A stretch of DNA of 64,000 bases from Nymphalis io (Eukaryota; Arthropoda; Insecta; Lepidoptera; Nymphalidae), in contig NC_065897.1 in the NCBI RefSeq assembly GCF_905147045.1, positions 7,021,001 to 7,085,000 on the forward strand, written 5' to 3'. The position numbers were made by a program, and so were the translations under genes. This document shows positions 23,196 through 33,679 of this stretch, one piece after another; position 1 is the stretch's first letter, and each line of letters begins with the position of its first letter. Below the pieces are notes generated by a model that saw only the letters and a program-made list of their open reading frames with translations, did not search any database and was not told where the DNA came from.

Positions 23196-23550
23196 ACCTC
23201 ATTAGTCTAGTAGCTACATATAAGGTCGCAGATCCCGAAGTTCTGGGTTCAACCCCAAGACGGGCCGATAAAAACTTATTGATTTTTTCTATCGAAAATT
23301 TCTCAGTAAGGACCCGGAGTCTGAAAGTATGTACACTCCCGTGCCTCGGAAAGAACAAAATGCCATTTGTCCTGCACCTGAACTATTTCTGGTCATGACA
23401 AATTACCGTCCCTTCGGATTATAAAAGTGAGGGAATAAAGAGTGCCCCTGTGTTCGTCATATACTTGTGCATATGTCCTGCGCAGTTGGCTAAACTATAT
23501 AGAGATCGGCCGCCAAAGCCACAATTGGTCAGCGAACCATCATTATCATC
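23196..23550 (+). mobile_element. tRNA-derived SINE family S3, near full length
   Basis: The head is AGTAGCTACATATAAGGTCGCAG with a B-box-like GGGTTCAACCCCA. The body has CCCGTGCCTCGGAAAG, CCTGCACCTGAACT, GTCCCTTCGGATTATAAAAG and TGCGCAGTTGGCTAA, and the tail is ATCATTATCATCATT. Partial copies lie at 28669-28960 and 29520-29690. Confidence 0.7.
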
Positions 23551-23573
23551 ATTGACGCTTATAATTTTTATTT

Positions 23574-23619
23574 AATGACGGATAAATGATTGAAACTATT
23601 CGAACATTTATCCGTCATT
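23574..23619. repeat. Perfect 15-bp inverted repeat, 16-nt loop
   Basis: AATGACGGATAAATG at 23574-23588 pairs exactly with CATTTATCCGTCATT at 23605-23619, directly after the S3 SINE tail. It may be part of an unidentified element or a local inverted duplication. Confidence 0.6.
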
Positions 23620-24591
23620 CATACCTTTCTAATATATTAGTGACATAGCTTAGAAGGTAAAATTTCCTATCTTAGCTTCTAAATTATGCATCGTAGACAG
23701 AATTCAATATTGTACAATTGTAAGCATCCGGTGGCAGACCACATTAGGCAAGAAATCCAGAATCCTACCATGATCAGTTGACTTTCTTGTTATTTAACAA
23801 GGAAGTCAACTGGTACACAAAATTTAAAAAAAAAATTAATACAGTTGCATGTAACTACCAAACTCAATCAAAAGGCTCGGACAACATGTCTGTGTATATT
23901 AAAAAGAAGATTGAATATAAAAAACATATACTATCCAGCCATAACACTATAATTATACCTATATTATACTTACACTTAAAGTCAATTTTTGTAAATCAAA
24001 TAAACAAACTAGTAAATTGAGTCATCATTTGCACGTTTATTCGGATTTGGTGTTAACTCAAGATGTTATAACATTACATTATAAAAAATGTTGCAGATTT
24101 TACTATACGTGACGTCAGCCTTTGAATATTGGATGGTATTAATTGATAGTTTCCGCAGTTGCGACAACGGGTTGAGATGAGGTGATGTTATTATTCTCTG
24201 TCTCAACCACGCTGTTAACAAATAGACCAAAAACTATTAACTCATATGAAGATAATTTATAATTCATTCAAATATTGTTTATAAATATTTTAGCCGTTCA
24301 GTGATACGTATTTTATCAACCGTAATAAAACACATATTAATAATAAATCAGCAAATATTGTAGCTGTTTCAAATAAAAATGTCCATACTTTTATGAAGGT
24401 ATTACATATTTAGCATGAATATTATATGTAATCATGTAAGCATTTTATTTTATTGTAGTGTTTTAACACTTTCTGTGACAGTGAAAGCCTATAGAAGTCA
24501 TAACAATTACATACCTATTGTGTTTAGAGTACAGTGTATGTTAGTTGTTAATGTCATGTTTCAGTATTGAACTACTATGATAACATATAAA
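23620..24591. other. AT-rich intronic sequence
   Basis: I see no gene and no repeat family here. Confidence 0.45.
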
Positions 24592-24985
24592 ATAGGTCAG
24601 CAGGCATACAAATGGGCCACCTTACCTCCACATTGGTACATTAAGATTTTTTTATATTAGAGAGGGCAAACTAGCAGGAGGCTCACCTGATGTAAAGAGA
24701 CTACCACCACACATATAATACCCTACGACTTGCAGGTGCATTGATGACTTTTAAGGAATGTGTACGCTCTTTTTTTGAAGGTTTGTATATCATATCGTTT
24801 CGGAAAAGTCGGAAATTTTAACTGTTCCTTACATCGCATTACATTTGAAATTACACTGGCTCACTGACACTTCAAACTAAAATACAATAATACTAAATAT
24901 TGCTGTTTGGCGGTAGAATATCAAATGAGTCACCAATAATAAATACCACAGGCGGGCTTGCACAACGCCCTCGCACTAAGTTAAT
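24592..24985 (-). repeat. SINE-like S2 copy interrupted by another repeat
   Basis: The minus strand reads S2: the 3' end (CAAATGGGCCACC) at about 24592-24640, then after an interruption the rest (CCTTACATCG, TTACACTGGCTCACTGACAC, GCGGTAGAATATCAAATGAG, GGGCTTGCAC) at 24825-24985. The interruption is the family C fragment at 24651-24815. Confidence 0.55.
24651..24815 (-). repeat. Family C repeat nested in S2
   Basis: GAGAGGGCAAACTAGCAGGAGGCTCACCTGATG, then a TTTTAAGGAATGTGTACGCTC region and TTTTTTTGAAGG, match a common lepidopteran short repeat recalled from memory. It shares the CATCAGGTG 3' block seen in S2 and the CR1/Jockey-type LINE. Confidence 0.5.
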
Positions 24986-27242
24986 CTAGAAATAATTCCA
25001 TGAATTTCAAAATAAATACAACCCATTTAACAAAGCGTAAAATTTATTTTTATAATTTTAAAAAGGGAAGGTTTTAACGGAATAGAAGTTGTTAAGCACT
25101 GCTTATGGTGCTTTTGAATTAACACTAATTCCATACTCACAGGGGAAGCGGATTATGGAACAGACACAGTGCTGTAAGCCTGGAGTTGTGCATATCAACG
25201 AGCCAGATGGAGTCCACATATCAACCTAGTATTATATGCAGTGCCATCGTTTTCTATTAACATACAATTACATATATTATTGTTGAGATTTAAAATTGTC
25301 TTGACACATTACACTACACAGATTTTTGATTTAGCAGCGATAGTCAAATTTCTCAAATGTTGAATAATGAATTTAAATAATTTAGTGATAAATAAGTAAT
25401 GCATAATTATTTGTAAAGTTTTAACTAGGCACAAAAATGTCACAAGATGAAAAAATGTCGAAAAAAGATTATTAAATAAAAATATGCCTTTATCGCTTCT
25501 TTTTTTTCTAATTCAGTGGATCTAAGACGTAGTAAGGTCAGATTACAGGCACAAGAGATAACAGCGTGAAAGCCAATGATACCCAAAATTGTATATATTG
25601 TAATGCTTCTTGCATATGCGTGAAAATTAAAATTGGGTGTCCGTGAGATGTAAAAATCTACGATAGTTGATCGCATTTAAGCAGGTCGTGACTTTAATTT
25701 TGACTATCCCCTAATGGAATAACAAACAAACAGATAATTTATTGCTTAGTTTTTACCTGAAAACGTAAGAACATATAGACATATGACTATATTTATTACA
25801 AATACTAATATTAATATAAGTAAAACTACTATCGCCGTCGTTGTACGATCATAGGTTATGTAAACAAATTTACTTTCACAATTTTAATATATTAAATTAT
25901 GTAAGTTAATAGCATATTATTTTCATGGTCGCAATACAGTTTTTACTTGAAGAACAATATTCGCGGAGTCTACCAAAAACCGAGAACATGGCAACACCAA
26001 AAAAGTTATAGACTTTTGATGTAAATTGTAAACTATTACATGATCGACGGTGTCAGAAATAATAAATATTTCTTAAGTTGCCCGTGTCCATTGTAATGGA
26101 TTATTCATTCGCCATTCAAATTTTAAAAAAGTTTTTATATCGCAAGCAAATACAAATTACTGGTACCTTTTCCTTCCTTCCGTAAAACAGGAAGTCAGAT
26201 TGAAAAATGAAATATTCGTGGGTATTCGCATAAAGGCTGAATCGATTACTATAATGGTTTTTTTTAATTGATTTAATATAGTTTTTAAAGAAAGAAAAAT
26301 TGGAAAAGTTGCGGGTAATATTGAGATATTCGGGAAAAGTGATAGTATAGATACTTCAGAATTATTGAACTAAGAACTACCGGTTGAGGTATTCATTTAT
26401 ATAAATATAACGATAAAAACCGGTCATAGGAACATCAAATACTTATTAAAAAAATCCACTTAAAAAGATTGAGTGATTGAATGGCTTTTACATTAAACTT
26501 TATTACAAACCAAAACCTACAATATACAAACTATATACGTAAAATTGAACTATTTATTCAATTCAAAAAATATAATATAATAAATGAATGAATTTATATT
26601 ATTTAATTTATTTGTAATGCAAACAAATAAGTGATTTTTATTTTGCTACTGACGCAAAGAAAACGACAAGAAAATTAACATAAAAAATGTTCACATACGT
26701 AATGTTTACCCGATACTTTAACCGTTGAATACTTTAATCGTTATCAGAGATTTGATAGTTTTACCTGATATCAAACTGACTTTTACATCCCATATTGCAT
26801 CGTGGCAATAGAGAAATAAGCTTCGAAGTTACCGAGATTCATTATTAGGAATATTTAAGCAAATCAGCACCAATATCCTTCTATATAACAGCCACGTCCG
26901 TAGTCAATTGAAATATTGTAGTGTTGTTTGGCGGCCGCACTACGCTTCCCACTTCTGAGGTTTGAGTGTATTTAGAAAAGGTTTCTTTGGCATATTTCTT
27001 AGCAAACAAAAATCTATAACTTAATTTCATCTGACAAAATAAGACATTATGATAATAAGTTTGGAACAAAGAAGATACGAGGACCTATTATATATTATAT
27101 TTATTACTTCATAACAAAATAGTCCTAAATTATATAAAAAAAATACTTTTAAAGTACCGTATAGTTAAGACCAACTCACTGCAAAACAGTTATTGCTTTA
27201 TGAAATACAGAGTACATATTTGTTTTAGTTTTATGTATTCTA
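24986..27242. other. AT-rich intronic sequence
   Basis: There is no supported gene. A weak tRNA-SINE-like patch (GTAAGCCTGGAGTTGTGCATATC) lies near 25140-25230. Short frames at 25440-25676 and 26881-27069 match nothing I know. Confidence 0.45.
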
Positions 27243-27322
27243 ATGGAATAAGCTCCAAAACCCTCTCCTTAAAATGGAGAAGAGGCCTTAGCCCAGCAGT
27301 GTGACATTAACAGGCTGTTATG
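27243..27322 (+). repeat. SINE S1 3' fragment
   Basis: ATGGAATAAGCTCC through AGAGGCCTTAGCCCAGCAGTG to ACATTAACAGGCTGTTA. Only the last 80 bp of the family are present. Confidence 0.75.
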
Positions 27323-27394
27323 TATTCTAGACATTTAGTATACCTAAATTTCTATAAATAGATGGAGTATTAAATTACACAGTGGAATAGGGTG

Positions 27395-27665
27395 TATCAA
27401 AAAAATGACCGTTTTTTAACCAAATATTTGTATTATTATTTCTTTGGTATAAAATAAAATTAATACTTGACGTTTAGTCCATTGTTATCAACCGTCATTA
27501 GCCATCTGCTAGCCAATTGCTCGATCCCACGCTGATACCATTCCTTGGGATTGCTGTCAAAGAACTCTTGGACCGCAATTTCAACTTATGCAAAATTATC
27601 AAATATTTTCCCTTGAAGAAAATGGTGTATGGATCGATATATTGTCATTAAGTCCGAGAAAACGT
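27395..27665 (-). pseudogene. mariner-type transposase C-terminal relic
   Basis: On the minus strand the end of a frame reads AVQEFFDSNPKEWYQRGIEQ, then LASRWLMTVDNNGL and a stop. The FFDS...RGIEQL...RW...DNNG pattern is the C-terminus of Tc1/mariner-type transposases. Upstream, SIHHFLQGKIFDNFA fits the same family with an internal stop. A likely terminal repeat begins near GGTGTATCAAAAAAATGACC. The catalytic core is missing. Confidence 0.7.
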
Positions 27666-27999
27666 TTTAATGATTGTGTATCATATAATATATATAATCC
27701 AAAAAAAAAACATTTTACTATAAATTTATAATAATGAGATGAAAAGTTAATGTAAAAATTTTCTTAAAACGTGAATCTTATATTTTATTTTAGGTTAAGG
27801 AAATTCCTTTTATCATGCTTAATAAAGTACTTACAAAAACTGTCTATATTAAGAAATTTATTTTAATTGATTTGTTATATTTAGAAACAAGACGTTTATA
27901 TTTAAATCAAGCTAAACCTCTTAAAAGAGTTTTTTTTCATATTATAATACAAATCATGGCTTAATGAAATTTATATAAATAAGATATGAACTTTTGCAA
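27666..27999. other. AT-rich intronic sequence
   Basis: I see nothing recognisable here. Confidence 0.45.
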
Positions 28000-28195
28000 C
28001 TGATTATGATGGGAAAAGTTGCCGGAAGGAGAGCTGTTGGGCGCAGAAAAAAGTCTTGGCTGTGCAACATCCGTGAATGGACGGGAATCGGGAGTGCTGC
28101 CGAACTCTTTCGCCTCGCAAAGAACAAGGAGTATTTAAAGCTGACTGCCAACCTTCGCTAGTCGGAGTGGCACTCGAAGAAGAAGAAGAATGAAA
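28000..28195 (+). mobile_element. LINE 3'-end fragment with (GAA)n tail
   Basis: The plus frame reads GKVAGRRAVGRRKKSWLCNI, REWTGIGSAAELFRLAKNKE, then a stop after TANLR. The GRR..SWL.NIREW.G....LF..A pattern is the C-terminus of RTE-like ORF2. The tail is GAAGAAGAAGAA. It differs from the RTE copy at 16565-18462. Confidence 0.65.
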
Positions 28196-28668
28196 TTTAT
28201 ACATAAATATGTATGTATGCATACGAGTTGACTGTAAAAATATTTTATTATATTTTTTTAAATAATATCATAAATATAAATAATGATTGCGCATTATTTA
28301 TTTTCGAAAATGTATGTAAATGGCAACACAGCAATATAACAAACAAGCAACCCTTGAGAAGCACGAACTTCTTTGCTAAATAAATTGCCAAATGTCTGTG
28401 ATATTGTTGTATAAAACCTACAATTTTCATCGATCGATTATTGATAATAAAAAGAATGAAGAGATGAAGGCACAAATTTGATTAAATGCTTTTTCGATAT
28501 TCATGTTTGGGTGATCTTTGTTCGCAATAGGTTTTGTGAACTGTATTTGATAACTATAACAAAGTATGGACGTCGTCCATTACAACTTTGCCCGTAATTA
28601 ACTCACACTCAAAAAACGAAATTATTTTAAAAGTTTTGATCCTTATAAATGTACTTATTACCTTACCA

Positions 28669-28960
28669 GAGTTAGGAAATTCATTCTGTGCTACCGTGTC
28701 TCTACTAACCTCTTCTACCAACCCGCATTAGAGCAGCGTGGTGGAATAAGCTCTAAACCTTCTCCTCAAAAAGGGAGAGGAGGCCTTAGCCCAGCAGTGG
28801 GACATTAACAGGCTGTTACTGTTACTGTACCGTGTCTCGGAAAGCGCTTTGGTTTTATTGAGTCGTTTTTGATAGTCATCCCGTTAGTCGCGTACGAAAA
28901 AAGCATAGCATACGCATAAGCACATGTGGACTTTATACAGCAAAATCTTGTGCACCATAC
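28669..28960 (+). repeat. SINE S3 fragment with a nested SINE S1
   Basis: S3 sequence (AGTTAGGAAATTC..., CCGTGTCTCGGAAAGCGC, then CTTGTGCACC) is interrupted by a 5'-truncated S1 copy at 28702-28827. TACCGTGTCT occurs at both 28692-28701 and 28828-28837, a 10-bp target-site duplication for the S1 insertion. Confidence 0.65.
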
Positions 28961-29235
28961 TATCATTGAGAGCAGATTATTATTATGATTCCACTACCAA
29001 CTACTGATAAGCTTATTAATAATAATAATAAAATTATTGTGCACAAGTAAATGACAAAAAAAGAATACTTTATATCTTAAAAAAATCTCCTAATTTTTTC
29101 TTATTTTTTACTAATTTTCACCGGCGGGTTGACTCATGTGTGCATTAAGTTTTTTTTTTTAAATTTATGTATCCATTTAAATAACAATACAAAATAAAAC
29201 CACAAAGGTTAATACGTGTGCTATCAATAATTAAG

Positions 29236-29345
29236 TACCCTGCTACTTTGTACCCTTGACAGAATGCATGAAAAATTTCAAGATCGATTGATTAGTTAAG
29301 ACTTAAATAGCAAACAATCAAACTAATTTTTCATTAATATAGATT
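29236..29345 (+). repeat. Family E repeat fragment
   Basis: ATGCATGAAAAATTTCAAGATCGATTG followed by AACAATCAAACTAATTTTTC and TTAATATAGATT resembles the end of a common insect dispersed repeat. Confidence 0.35.
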
Positions 29346-29519
29346 AAAACAGTTTCCATATCTGTAGCGTTATCCAAAAGTGACATTCCATGAGACTTAT
29401 GTCTTATATGAAAATAACCATAATATACTAATCGAGCTGTATATATTAATTTTAGTTAGTTGGCTATATTTTACGTTAAAGCATAACAAACAACATATTA
29501 ACTTTCACATTAATAATAT

Positions 29520-29690
29520 TAATGAGACTGAACTAACCTATGAGAGTTAGGAAATAGAGATTGCACCTGTGTTTGCGCAAAAAACTTATGCACTACAATA
29601 TGTCTTGCGCAGTTTGCTAATCTCTCTTGAAAATGGTGGTCGTAGCCGAAATTAGCCTGGAAGACTATTATTATTATTATATAGATAGTT
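29520..29690 (+). repeat. SINE S3 3' fragment
   Basis: AGAGATTGCACCTGTGTTTG, ATATGTCTTGCGCAGTTTGC, GTGGTCGTAGCCGAAATTAG and an (ATT)n tail match the last 160 bp of S3. It ends just before TMTC exon 1. Confidence 0.65.
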
Positions 29691-29707
29691 TTAATAATAA
29701 CGCTTAC

Positions 29708-29796
29708 CTGTCGTCATATACAAAACCAGCATTGAGGGTGTTGTAGTAGAGTAAAATCGCCAACAGCGAGCTCGCTGCCGTCACCCACCGATCCAT
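29708..29796 (-). CDS. TMTC family protein, coding exon 1 (N-terminus)
   Basis: This 89-nt exon encodes MDRWVTAASSLLAILL, then YYNTLNAGFVYDD, and two bases (AG) of the next codon. It ends in a GTAAGCG donor. The ATG (29794-29796) sits in a good context (AAAATGG). The first 20 residues form the first membrane helix, and the luminal YDD motif is the start of the catalytic loop conserved in TMTC proteins. AG plus the A that begins exon 2 (11254) makes Arg, giving YDDRRAILSNPDV, which matches the expected family sequence. This phase and motif agreement is the main evidence linking it to the exon 18.5 kb away. Alternatives are unlikely. Confidence 0.88.
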
Positions 29797-29834
29797 TTTA
29801 ACTCTTGCTACATCAGCGCTGTTTGAACATCGTC
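29797..29834 (-). promoter_or_regulatory. TMTC 5' leader in exon 1, with two minimal uORFs
   Basis: The minus strand upstream of the ATG has a good acceptor (TTGTGTTTGTTTTAG) ending at 29835, so a 5' UTR intron is likely. The 38-nt leader carries ATGTTCAAACAGCGCTGA (a 5-codon uORF) whose stop overlaps a second ATG followed at once by TAG. Both would be out of the main frame's way only by reinitiation. The acceptor is inferred, not proven. Confidence 0.45.
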
Positions 29835-29961
29835 CTAAAACAAACACAAGAGTATTATGAACAATGAAAACTTTCTCCATTACGTAGTTTTTTAGTTTTA
29901 TATGGTTATTTGCACGATTAAATTCATTACAGTTACTAACTTATATATAAAATAAGTTAAT

Positions 29962-30178
29962 TTTATAAAATTGGAAGTGGACAAATGGGCCTCCTGCTGG
30001 TAAATGGAACCCATGAACCCATATACATTGGCGCTGTAAAAAAAAAAACTAACCATTTCTTTAATCATCAATGCACCACCACCCTTAGCAATTTTAATAT
30101 TATAATATCCTTTGTGCCTGAAGTTACACTGAATCACTCAACCTTCAAACGAGAACACAACCTAACATTTTAAATATA
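29962..30178 (-). repeat. SINE-like family S2 copy
   Basis: ACAAATGGGCCTCCTGCTGG, ATATACATTGGCGC, CTTTGTGCCTGAAGTTACAC and CTTCAAACGAGAACACAA follow the S2 order on the minus strand. Diverged, and 5' truncated. Confidence 0.6.
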
Positions 30179-30211
30179 ATAATAATAACATCATTTAACA
30201 AAGTTTATAAT

Positions 30212-30510
30212 CAACTTAACTTAAATAAACCTAATATTTATTTAAGTTAAGCTGATTATAAATTTTGTTTCAATGTTAATTAGTTTCGTGATATGATTTG
30301 TACAATTACCAACATTAAAATGATTTGACTTTTGTATAAATAGCCATATATTTACAATACTTATTGTTGTGTTATTGTTGATTGTGTTCTACTTAGTGTT
30401 ATACTCATAATTATTGTTGGACTTGAGCAGAGTGGTTACTCTGCCTGTTTAATAAATATTATTTATAAGAACACAACACTTCTTTCGCTATCTTGGCTCA
30501 CCTTCTTTTT
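30212..30510 (+). repeat. Solo LTR related to the 7182-9066 element
   Basis: CCTAATATTTATTTAAGTTAA, TTTCGTGATATGATTTGTAC, TATAAATAGCCATATATTTAC and CTCTGCCTGTTTAATAAATA match the LTR in order. No internal region follows. It carries an extra stretch of about 45 bp (TTATTGTTGTG... to ...GTTATAC) absent from the other two LTRs. Most solo LTRs arise by recombination between the two LTRs of a full element. Confidence 0.75.
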
Positions 30511-31452
30511 CGGTATATAAAATTACTATAAATTACTTTTGTCTGTAAAAACATAATGAAAAAAAAAAAAATCATGTATGGACAGTATTTACAAAATTTG
30601 TAATCACACATCGGTGTTAAAACGTTATTGGAAAAGGTCGTATGTGAAATAATATGTAGTTAAATACAAACCATAATAACGTTTATAGTTGCTTGTGTAT
30701 TTTATATCCGGTTCTTCTCAGTTGTATCTGCATCCCGAAACTGTTGTAGCTTTATATTCCATTTAATATCGTAACATTATGATTCAAAGTACTTATAACT
30801 TTATTCTATAAATAGTTGTAACCGCGGTTTTACCCGCGTATAGCTTAAATAAATCACTAAGAGTAGACGTATAATATTTCAGTATATACAAAATTTTTAG
30901 TTTTATTTTCATAGGATATTAGTATTTATTGGTTTTTACCGCACCCGGATCTAGATAGGCAACAAACCTTTGGCCATGAGAAAAACAGCATCCCCTTAAA
31001 TCTATTTCGATATACTAAATAATTAAATGTTTTTCCCTGTATTTTATTTATTGTGACTGCAAGCAATACCTTCATAGGAAATTGTGTCCTTTTAAAACTG
31101 AAAAGTGAATCTGCGTATTTAAAAAAACGTATTTATTATCAACTAACCGACTAAGTATAAATTTAACAAAACAACAACAAAAAAATTTATGTCGTAACTT
31201 CAACACGAAATGTATATCACAATGGTTATTGGTAAATATTGAACTACTATTTATTAAGATTTAATTTATAGTAGACTGTTTTGATTGTTTGCAACTTCAA
31301 AATATATTTTTGATGTTTAATAATTATATTGTCAAAATACTTAATATACTGTAACAATATTCAAAATAAAATCCGTTTGAATTTTTATTATTGTTCTAAA
31401 TCAAATTTAATTATTTTATGCAATAAGTAAAACTTAATTTCATTTGATTTCT
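30511..31452. other. AT-rich sequence upstream of TMTC
   Basis: No gene is seen. A short CGCGGTTTTACCCGCGTA near 30820 may be a family E remnant. Confidence 0.45.
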
Positions 31453-31460
31453 GTTAGCAG

Positions 31461-32146
31461 CACCTTTTTTCACTCTGGAAAAACTCATTACTCCTTTCCC
31501 TCATGGGAACAGTGGGGGGGTATGTGGGACACGGCAGTGTCCAGGGCTCCGAGTGCACCCCGAACATCGGAATACCCACTAAAAAACCAGCGGTACCCTT
31601 TCCGTCTTAACGAGGAGCGCCACGGGATCGCTTTCGCATGCTACCGTGGCGCTCGCTGCCTCATTTTCTTGATCCAGCTCCTCAAGTTGGGACGTACCGC
31701 CTCCATTGCTTCCAGGCCCGCAGTACCCAGGCCCCAGATCCTCCTCCCATCGGATTATCTGGGCTTGGTAGAGCCTTGATCTACCCGAATTGCGCTGAAT
31801 CTGGACGGTCGCCGTGGTCTTTCGATCCTCGACCCGGAAGTGGTATACCTCTGTTGTGAGTTGTGAATTGTGGTTGTGAGCGGTGAGCACGTCGACACAT
31901 ATCGAGGCACCGGACATTGCCATCAACCGCACTACACCGGCAAGAGGCGCCGGCATTGATCACGTTCCTCCACGTTGGGTAGGAGGCGGTCCAAGGTAGC
32001 GGCGGCGTTGACAAGCTTCAGGCCTAGTTGCACTAGTGCTGCCTGAAGCCCCATCCAGGAACAGGCCGAGATACTTCATCTGGGCCTGCACCTTGATCAC
32101 CCCTCGAGGGGGGCCTCTCCGTGGACCATGGAAGAGGAGAGCCTCC
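31461..32146 (-). mobile_element. R1-superfamily LINE copy with internal deletion
   Basis: The minus strand matches the 3' part of the LINE at 58204-61210: first the region of its 59925-60470, then a jump to about 61025-61205, so roughly 500 bp including the C-terminal zinc motif is missing. The frame fragments read YP-TWRNVINAG and AMSGASICVDVLTAHN, compared with MALYGAPIWVDALTAHN in the other copy. The ends are a T run at 31463-31468 and the edge at CTCCGTT (32147). GTTAGCAG (31453) and GTTAACAG (32147) may be a decayed target-site duplication. Confidence 0.75.
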
Positions 32147-32149
32147 GTT

Positions 32150-32672
32150 AACAGATTTAAAATATTTTTTTAATTAGTAACTCAGTTGATTTTATTGTGA
32201 CGGTTATTGATTAGTCACGTGATCGGAATCGTTTGGAGGGGTAACTGTCACATTTTAATGGTTAGAGAGCGGTGAGACGGAAGCCCAATTCATTACAGAG
32301 AGCGATACAGTTCGGACCTTCCAAACATTGTAATTTGTGATTGCTGATTACCTACATAAAATACAAAAATTATCATACTGTATCTTTGTGGTAGTGTGGT
32401 AGGCCTGAGACCTACGCCATGGACCCTGTACCAGAAACTCCTACCGATGACGGGCGTGTCGCTGATCTATCGAAGATATCTATCGTGTTCCCCTCCTCTT
32501 ACAACCCGGGTTCCTTCAAACGAGGCGTGAAGAGGCATCTTGCGGACCGGCAAGGCGGGGACGGCTAGTACAGAACATTCTTCCCGACTGTACTGGCCGT
32601 CGTCGCGTTTGGACTCTACTACCACTTACCATCAGGTGGAGTAGTCATTTGCCATCCCGGCGCATATAATAA
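32150..32672 (+). mobile_element. Deletion derivative of a CR1/Jockey-type LINE
   Basis: The 3' part (32485-32672) matches the 3' end of the LINE at 2152-4757: the coding tail GTGTTCCCCTCCTCTTACA..., a stop, TTGGACTCTACTACCACTTA, CATCAGGTGGAGTAGTCATT and an AATAAAAAAA tail. The 5' part (about 32150-32484) is not found there. It holds ATGGACCCTGTACCAG, a short open frame (MDPVPETPTDDGRVADLSKI) running straight into the LINE tail frame. The likely reading is a 5' region plus ORF start fused to the 3' end by a large internal deletion. A chimeric SINE is the alternative. Confidence 0.6.
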
Positions 32673-33214
32673 AAAAAGACGCCGTCACATATATTATGAT
32701 TCCGTGTAGGTAATTGTCAATAAATAAACTTAGTGAGCTATTTTTTTTAATCTATAACTTATAATTCGCTATTTTATATTTAAACTTGAATAAATTACTA
32801 CTTTTTATTTGATTAGAGAGAGAGTCAAATAAAGGAGGCGGAGGCGGAAGCGCTTTTTGGTGTTACAAAAATAGAGTGGTATAATTAAAATCTACATTTT
32901 AAAACACGTACTGTACCAGCATAAGCTGAAATCTATTTAATATGATTGATCATATTTATTTGAGCTCAACTTACATTGGAAGATTCTAAATCTCTAAAAC
33001 TGTCTATTTTTTAACGTTCATTTGTTCGTATTAACATTCGATCATCATCATTTTACAGACTATCATTTATAGGAAACTAAAGTTTCAACCAATTTCAACT
33101 GAACAGTTATTTTATACCATTTTTATCAAATAAATGTTCGATGTGAGTCTTTATATTGATATACCCTTTTTTATTTATAAATCGATTGAAAGAAAACACA
33201 CTAAATTTTTAGTA
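32673..33214. other. AT-rich sequence with a shared segment
   Basis: No gene is seen. 32810-32925 shares AAGCGCTTTTTGGTGTTAC and ACATTTTAAAACACGT with 52390-52480, so both belong to an unnamed repeat. Confidence 0.45.
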
Positions 33215-33405
33215 CAGTTTGCCACATTAGTGAAAACTGCACCCAAATCAAGCCGTTTTTAAGATTAATGCACTCAGATAAGCAGACAAACAGACAGCCT
33301 ATATTTTAAGTTAGATCTCTAGCGATACATTGGTGAAAACCGCATTGAATTCTGTGCAGTAGTTATTGCGCGAAACGGCATACAGACAGACAAAAATCTA
33401 AAAAA
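33215..33405 (+). repeat. Family D repeat
   Basis: GTTTGCCACATTAGTGAAAA, CTGCACCCAAATCAAGCCG and AGATAAGCAGACAAACAGAC match 41517-41605. A second, similar motif (ATTGGTGAAAACCGCATTGA, CAGACAGACAAAAAT) follows in the same copy. Confidence 0.5.
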
Positions 33406-33679
33406 TGTTGTGTTGACTTCTATCTGACTTCTGACTGACCCATATTAGTTTTTTTTTCAATGTCTTTAATGTACCGACATCGGCCTGTTCGTACAATTTC
33501 ATTATATGTATGTATAGATAAAGAACATTTTTATTTTGAAAACTTAAAAAAAAAAACATTATTTTTAGTGTAAATATACATTTTTATTTGAGTAAATATA
33601 TATTTCTAAAAGTCGCTAGCATAATTAATTATTCTTTGTCACTATTTCACGTTACATTATCAAACATGTACATAACAAG

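Larger units (their letters stand above)
11255..29707 (-). other. TMTC intron 1 (about 18.5 kb)
   Basis: It is bounded by a GTAAGCG donor after exon 1 and a TTTCACAG acceptor before exon 2. The phase is 2 nt plus 1 nt and gives AGA (Arg). The intron holds SINEs, LINE fragments and a mariner relic, all listed separately. Confidence 0.85.
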
